Source of the DNA: Tunturiibacter gelidiferens
GTDB taxonomy: Bacteria > Acidobacteriota > Terriglobia > Terriglobales > Acidobacteriaceae
DNA: 64,000 nt
Direction: 5' to 3'
Assembly (NCBI RefSeq): GCF_014201335.1
Contig: NZ_JACHEB010000011.1
Span: 62,001 to 126,000, forward strand
Each line of letters begins with the position of its first letter. Position 1 is the stretch's first letter. Shown here in pieces: positions 61,175-64,000 of this stretch. The notes under the pieces were generated by a model. It was not told the DNA's origin, made no database searches, and was given only the letters and a program-made list of their open reading frames with translations. Position numbers and translations under genes: made by a program.

Positions 61175-61203
61175 TTGACAGCGCAACGCAAGTTCGATTA
61201 AGT
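61175..61203 (+). promoter_or_regulatory. Promoter of the TonB-dependent receptor gene
   Basis: A consensus TTGACA (61175-61180), exact 17-base spacer and TTAAGT (61198-61203, weak -10). Transcription would begin near 61210, inside the following palindrome, leaving a 5' leader of about 95 bases. Confidence 0.55.
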
Positions 61204-61206
61204 TGA

Positions 61207-61239
61207 TCCGCATTACAAACATTTGTTTCGTAATGCGGA
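61207..61239. promoter_or_regulatory. Candidate IclR operator
   Basis: TCCGCATTAC (61207-61216) and GTAATGCGGA (61230-61239) are perfect inverted repeats, and pairing continues inward (AAACA against TGTTT with one bulged base). It lies just after the -10 box of the receptor promoter, where a bound repressor would block initiation. The CCGC/GCGG ends recall known IclR-family half-sites. Confidence 0.65.
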
Positions 61240-61305
61240 ACAACACTGCATTTCGATCAGATAGGCCCCGGTTTCGCAATCATCGATAGGGAGGTCTAGA
61301 AAACC

Positions 61306-64000
61306 ATGAACACTGCGCATTCGCGTTTGGTGAAGAGGCACTCAGGCGTTCGGGCCTTGATCGTTTTTATCCTGGCAGTCTGTTGTTCCGGGTCTTCTGC
61401 GTTCGCGCAGGAAGTGACCGCGACCATCACTGGCATCGTCACCGATCCAACTGGTCGAATCGTGGCGAATGCCGATATCAAGGCTCAGGATCTGGACCGC
61501 GGCACGATTTGGCCGACCCATACCAATGCGTCAGGTTTTTACACCATTACACGGCTCCCGGTCGGGCGCTACGAGGTTCGCGTAGTCTCTCCTGGCTTCC
61601 GGACAGCAGTGGAGACGCCGATTGAACTGCAGCTCAATCAAGTGGCTGCGGTGAACATCAAACTCGTCGTGGGTTCGGCCAGCGAAACGGTACAGGTAAC
61701 GAGTGAGGCGCCACTCTTGCAGACCGATACGACCGATGTCGGCACGGTCATCGACGCGCGCACTAACGTCAGCTTGCCGCTGGCCAGCCGCAACTACCTG
61801 CAGCTTACGCTTCTGACACCCGGTGCTGTGACTGTTCAGCCCACAGGATTTCAGAGTGGCCAAAATGCTGGACAGGTCGCTCGTCCGGAGATCAACGGAA
61901 ACCGCTTCGATGCGAACAGCTACCTGCTCGACGGCATGGATAATAACGATGCCGGAAGTAATTACGTTGCATACTCCCCGCAGCCTGACGCAATCCAGGA
62001 GTTCCGCGTCCTCACGCAGAATGCTCCTGCCGACTTTGGAAACTACATGGGCGGCGTGATCAGCGCCTCGATCAAGGAAGGCACAAACTCCTTCCATGGC
62101 ACCGCCTTCGAGTTCTTCCGCAACGACGTGCTCAACGCGAACCAGTGGATGAATAAGCTGATCCCGGGTAGCATCATTCCCCGGCAGAAGCTGCGCTGGA
62201 ACGAGTTTGGAGGCACAATCGGCGGCCCAATCTTGAAAAACAAGCTCTTCTTCTTTGCCGACTACCAGGGCGAGCGGTTTGACTTTCCCAGGACAACATC
62301 CACCATCTCTGTATTTACTACGAAGGAGCGTACTGGCGACGTCTCTGAACTGGTGGCGGCGGGCAAGACGATCGTGGATCCGCAAACTGGATTACCCTTC
62401 CCCGGTAACGTCATTCCGCAACACAGCCTCAGCCAGTCAGCTCTGGCCATTATCAATTCGCAGTATTACCCAACGCCGATCAATGGCTTGCTGCAGGCGA
62501 ACGCGCACAACACGACTGCCGTCAAGACAGACAGCGACCAGGGGGATGGCCGTCTGGATTACGCCGCAAGTGTTAAGGACCACTTCATGGGTCGCTTCTC
62601 GTACTCCGATATGACGGTCCCGACCGTAAACTCATTTGCCCTCGACTACAACCCATACAATTTGGTTTCGACGTGGAATTTTGTCACCGGCTACACGCGG
62701 ACAATATCTCCAACCTTGCTAAACGATGCGCGTCTGGGTGTGAACTACGTCAGGGTCGGACAGAACCAGACCACGTCAAACTTTTCAGGAGACGCGACTA
62801 GCTTGTTTAAGATTCCTGGTTTGACGACAAGCTTCCTTCCCGCCATGGGGTTCAGTGGCGGGTATGTGAGTAACTTTGGCACCAAGGACAGCGTTACCGA
62901 CAACTACGACACCTCAATTCAATATTCGGATGTAGTGAACTGGGTGCGTGGGAAGCACAGCATGCGTTTTGGCTTCCAAGGATGGCGGATCCGTACCAAT
63001 GGTTTGTTCAATGGCAGCAATGGACAGGCCGGAAGCTTTGGCTTCAATACCACCTACTCAGGTAGCCCCGAAACGGACTTCCTGCTCGGCTTGCCCACCA
63101 ATGTTGGTGTTGGCAACTTAGGCTCGGTGTGGGGACAGCGCAACAACGTCTTTGCCGGCTTCGTTCAGGACGACTGGAAGGTGACCGATCGGTTGACGTT
63201 CAATCTCGGTCTCCGTTATGAGACACACACACCTTTTGTCGAAGCCCACAACGACCAGGTCAACTGGGACCCGCAGACCGGTATCTTCGAATTGCCCGGC
63301 CAAAACGGCAATAGCCGCGCGCTCTACAACTCGTACAACGGCGTCGGGAATTACCAGCCTCGCGTCGGTGTGGCTTACCAGTTGATGCCAAAGACCACGA
63401 TTCGTGCGGCTTACGGATTGTCGTCGTTCATGGAAGGCACGGGTCTGGGGCTTCGTCTGCCCGGTAACCCGCCGCAGCCGATTGCGGCCAGCGCCAATTA
63501 CAGCGCCCTCGCCTACCCGACGACGACGCTGGACCAGGGCTTTACCCCGGTCGCGGTTCCTGCTGGATGTACGATTGCCGGTTTGGAGAGCGCCGCGCCG
63601 AACTGTTACAAGGGCGCCATCATCTACTCGTGGGACAAGAGAGTACGGCCAGCACAATCGAATCAGTGGAGTATGTTCGTGCAGCACGAATTATCGCCGT
63701 CGGCCGTCTTTCAAGTGGGATATGTTGGGCAATCGACTGCACACCTGACCAACGCAGAGCTGCTTACGCAGCTTGTGTGGGACTCGCCGGGTGTCGTTAG
63801 CCCATCACCATTCTTCGCACAGAACCGGCCAGTAATTAATCAGTTAGCGTATATCTTCGGCACTTTCGCCGAGGCACACCAGAACTACAACGCTTTGCAG
63901 ACCCAGATGCAGGGACGGCTAAACCACGGCCTGTCGTATCTGCTCAGCTACACATGGTCTCGCTGCATGACCGATTCGCAGGGATTCTGGGGGGAAGGCG
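61306..64000 (+). CDS. TonB-dependent receptor, Oar-like, N-terminal part
   Basis: Cut by the right edge; 898 codons are present without a stop. It starts at ATG 61306 with AGGGAGGT about 10 bases upstream. A signal peptide (LIVFILAVCCSGSSAFAQ) is followed by a carboxypeptidase-regulatory-like domain (ITGIVTDPTGRIVANADI, NASGFYTITRLPVGRYEV). The plug comes next (LLDGMDNNDAG, IQEFRVLTQNAPADFGNYMG) and then beta-barrel strands such as NVFAGFVQDDWKVTDRLTFN. This architecture is typical of Acidobacteria receptors that import oligosaccharides or large substrates through the outer membrane with TonB energy. Divergent from the IclR/GH operon, so probably the uptake gate of this locus. Confidence 0.93.
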   Translation, partial: MNTAHSRLVKRHSGVRALIVFILAVCCSGSSAFAQEVTATITGIVTDPTGRIVANADIKAQDLDRGTIWPTHTNASGFYTITRLPVGRYEVRVVSPGFRTAVETPIELQLNQVAAVNIKLVVGSASETVQVTSEAPLLQTDTTDVGTVIDARTNVSLPLASRNYLQLTLLTPGAVTVQPTGFQSGQNAGQVARPEINGNRFDANSYLLDGMDNNDAGSNYVAYSPQPDAIQEFRVLTQNAPADFGNYMGGVISASIKEGTNSFHGTAFEFFRNDVLNANQWMNKLIPGSIIPRQKLRWNEFGGTIGGPILKNKLFFFADYQGERFDFPRTTSTISVFTTKERTGDVSELVAAGKTIVDPQTGLPFPGNVIPQHSLSQSALAIINSQYYPTPINGLLQANAHNTTAVKTDSDQGDGRLDYAASVKDHFMGRFSYSDMTVPTVNSFALDYNPYNLVSTWNFVTGYTRTISPTLLNDARLGVNYVRVGQNQTTSNFSGDATSLFKIPGLTTSFLPAMGFSGGYVSNFGTKDSVTDNYDTSIQYSDVVNWVRGKHSMRFGFQGWRIRTNGLFNGSNGQAGSFGFNTTYSGSPETDFLLGLPTNVGVGNLGSVWGQRNNVFAGFVQDDWKVTDRLTFNLGLRYETHTPFVEAHNDQVNWDPQTGIFELPGQNGNSRALYNSYNGVGNYQPRVGVAYQLMPKTTIRAAYGLSSFMEGTGLGLRLPGNPPQPIAASANYSALAYPTTTLDQGFTPVAVPAGCTIAGLESAAPNCYKGAIIYSWDKRVRPAQSNQWSMFVQHELSPSAVFQVGYVGQSTAHLTNAELLTQLVWDSPGVVSPSPFFAQNRPVINQLAYIFGTFAEAHQNYNALQTQMQGRLNHGLSYLLSYTWSRCMTDSQGFWGEG

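Overview
The window looks like a chromosomal segment of an Acidobacteriota member, most likely class Terriglobia (the Granulicella / Edaphobacter / Terriglobus group). The reasons are a secreted protein of the acidobacterial VWFA-related type, a large Oar-like TonB-dependent receptor with an N-terminal carboxypeptidase-regulatory-like domain, moderately high GC with strong antisense shadow frames, and a Gram-negative envelope gene set (TonB, LolD/LolE, HlyD) next to ClpC. This assignment is inferred from gene content; no rRNA marker is present.

Layout. 0-6.3 kb: the end of an HlyD-type efflux adaptor, Dps, a DedA-rhodanese fusion, TonB, a UbiD-family decarboxylase and a nucleosidase-like gene split over two frames. 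6.3-14.2 kb: a secreted molybdopterin-binding-domain protein, a solitary NuoI, methionine synthase split into two overlapping genes, a degenerate receiver-like protein, and a threonine-synthase-like PLP enzyme overlapping a MoaD/ThiS-type sulfur carrier. 14.2-27.4 kb: an Asp-nucleophile alpha/beta hydrolase, then a proteostasis block on the minus strand (tig-clpP-clpX-lon, later clpC), with an aldose-epimerase-like membrane protein, a family 5 uracil-DNA glycosylase, a YtxH protein and two very small membrane proteins in between. 27.7-33.4 kb: a minus-strand envelope group (LolD, AhpD-like, LolE, TRIC-type channel, beta-propeller/FN3 protein). 33.7-46.2 kb: a GT2 glycosyltransferase, zinc alcohol dehydrogenase, SpoIVB-type S55 protein, VWFA protein, exported alpha-carbonic anhydrase, a second Asp-nucleophile hydrolase divergent from a CGNR regulator with a clear inverted-repeat operator, a DinB-like protein, and a sulfatase with an inserted membrane hairpin.

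46.2-48.7 kb is gene-poor and looks degraded. It holds a broken Cas1-type endonuclease gene without a CRISPR array and a tRNA-Gln(CTG). A repeat shared with the sequence at 42.6 kb suggests that 42.6-48.2 kb was rearranged or acquired.

48.7-64 kb is a glycan-utilisation locus. Eight minus-strand genes (IclR regulator, GH9-like, NAD-dependent epimerase, DapA-like aldolase, nitrilase-type hydrolase, Gfo/Idh/MocA oxidoreductase, GH92, GH94-like) are divergent from a TonB-dependent receptor. The shared intergenic region has a TTGACA promoter followed directly by a long palindrome that is a good candidate IclR operator, and a related half-site lies before the epimerase gene. My inference is that the receptor imports an oligosaccharide, exported and cytoplasmic glycosidases trim it, and the oxidoreductase/aldolase/nitrilase set degrades an unusual, possibly amide-bearing or acidic sugar. 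The combination is the best candidate here for an undescribed pathway; the Cas1 remnant is the best candidate for an unusual mobile or immune relic.
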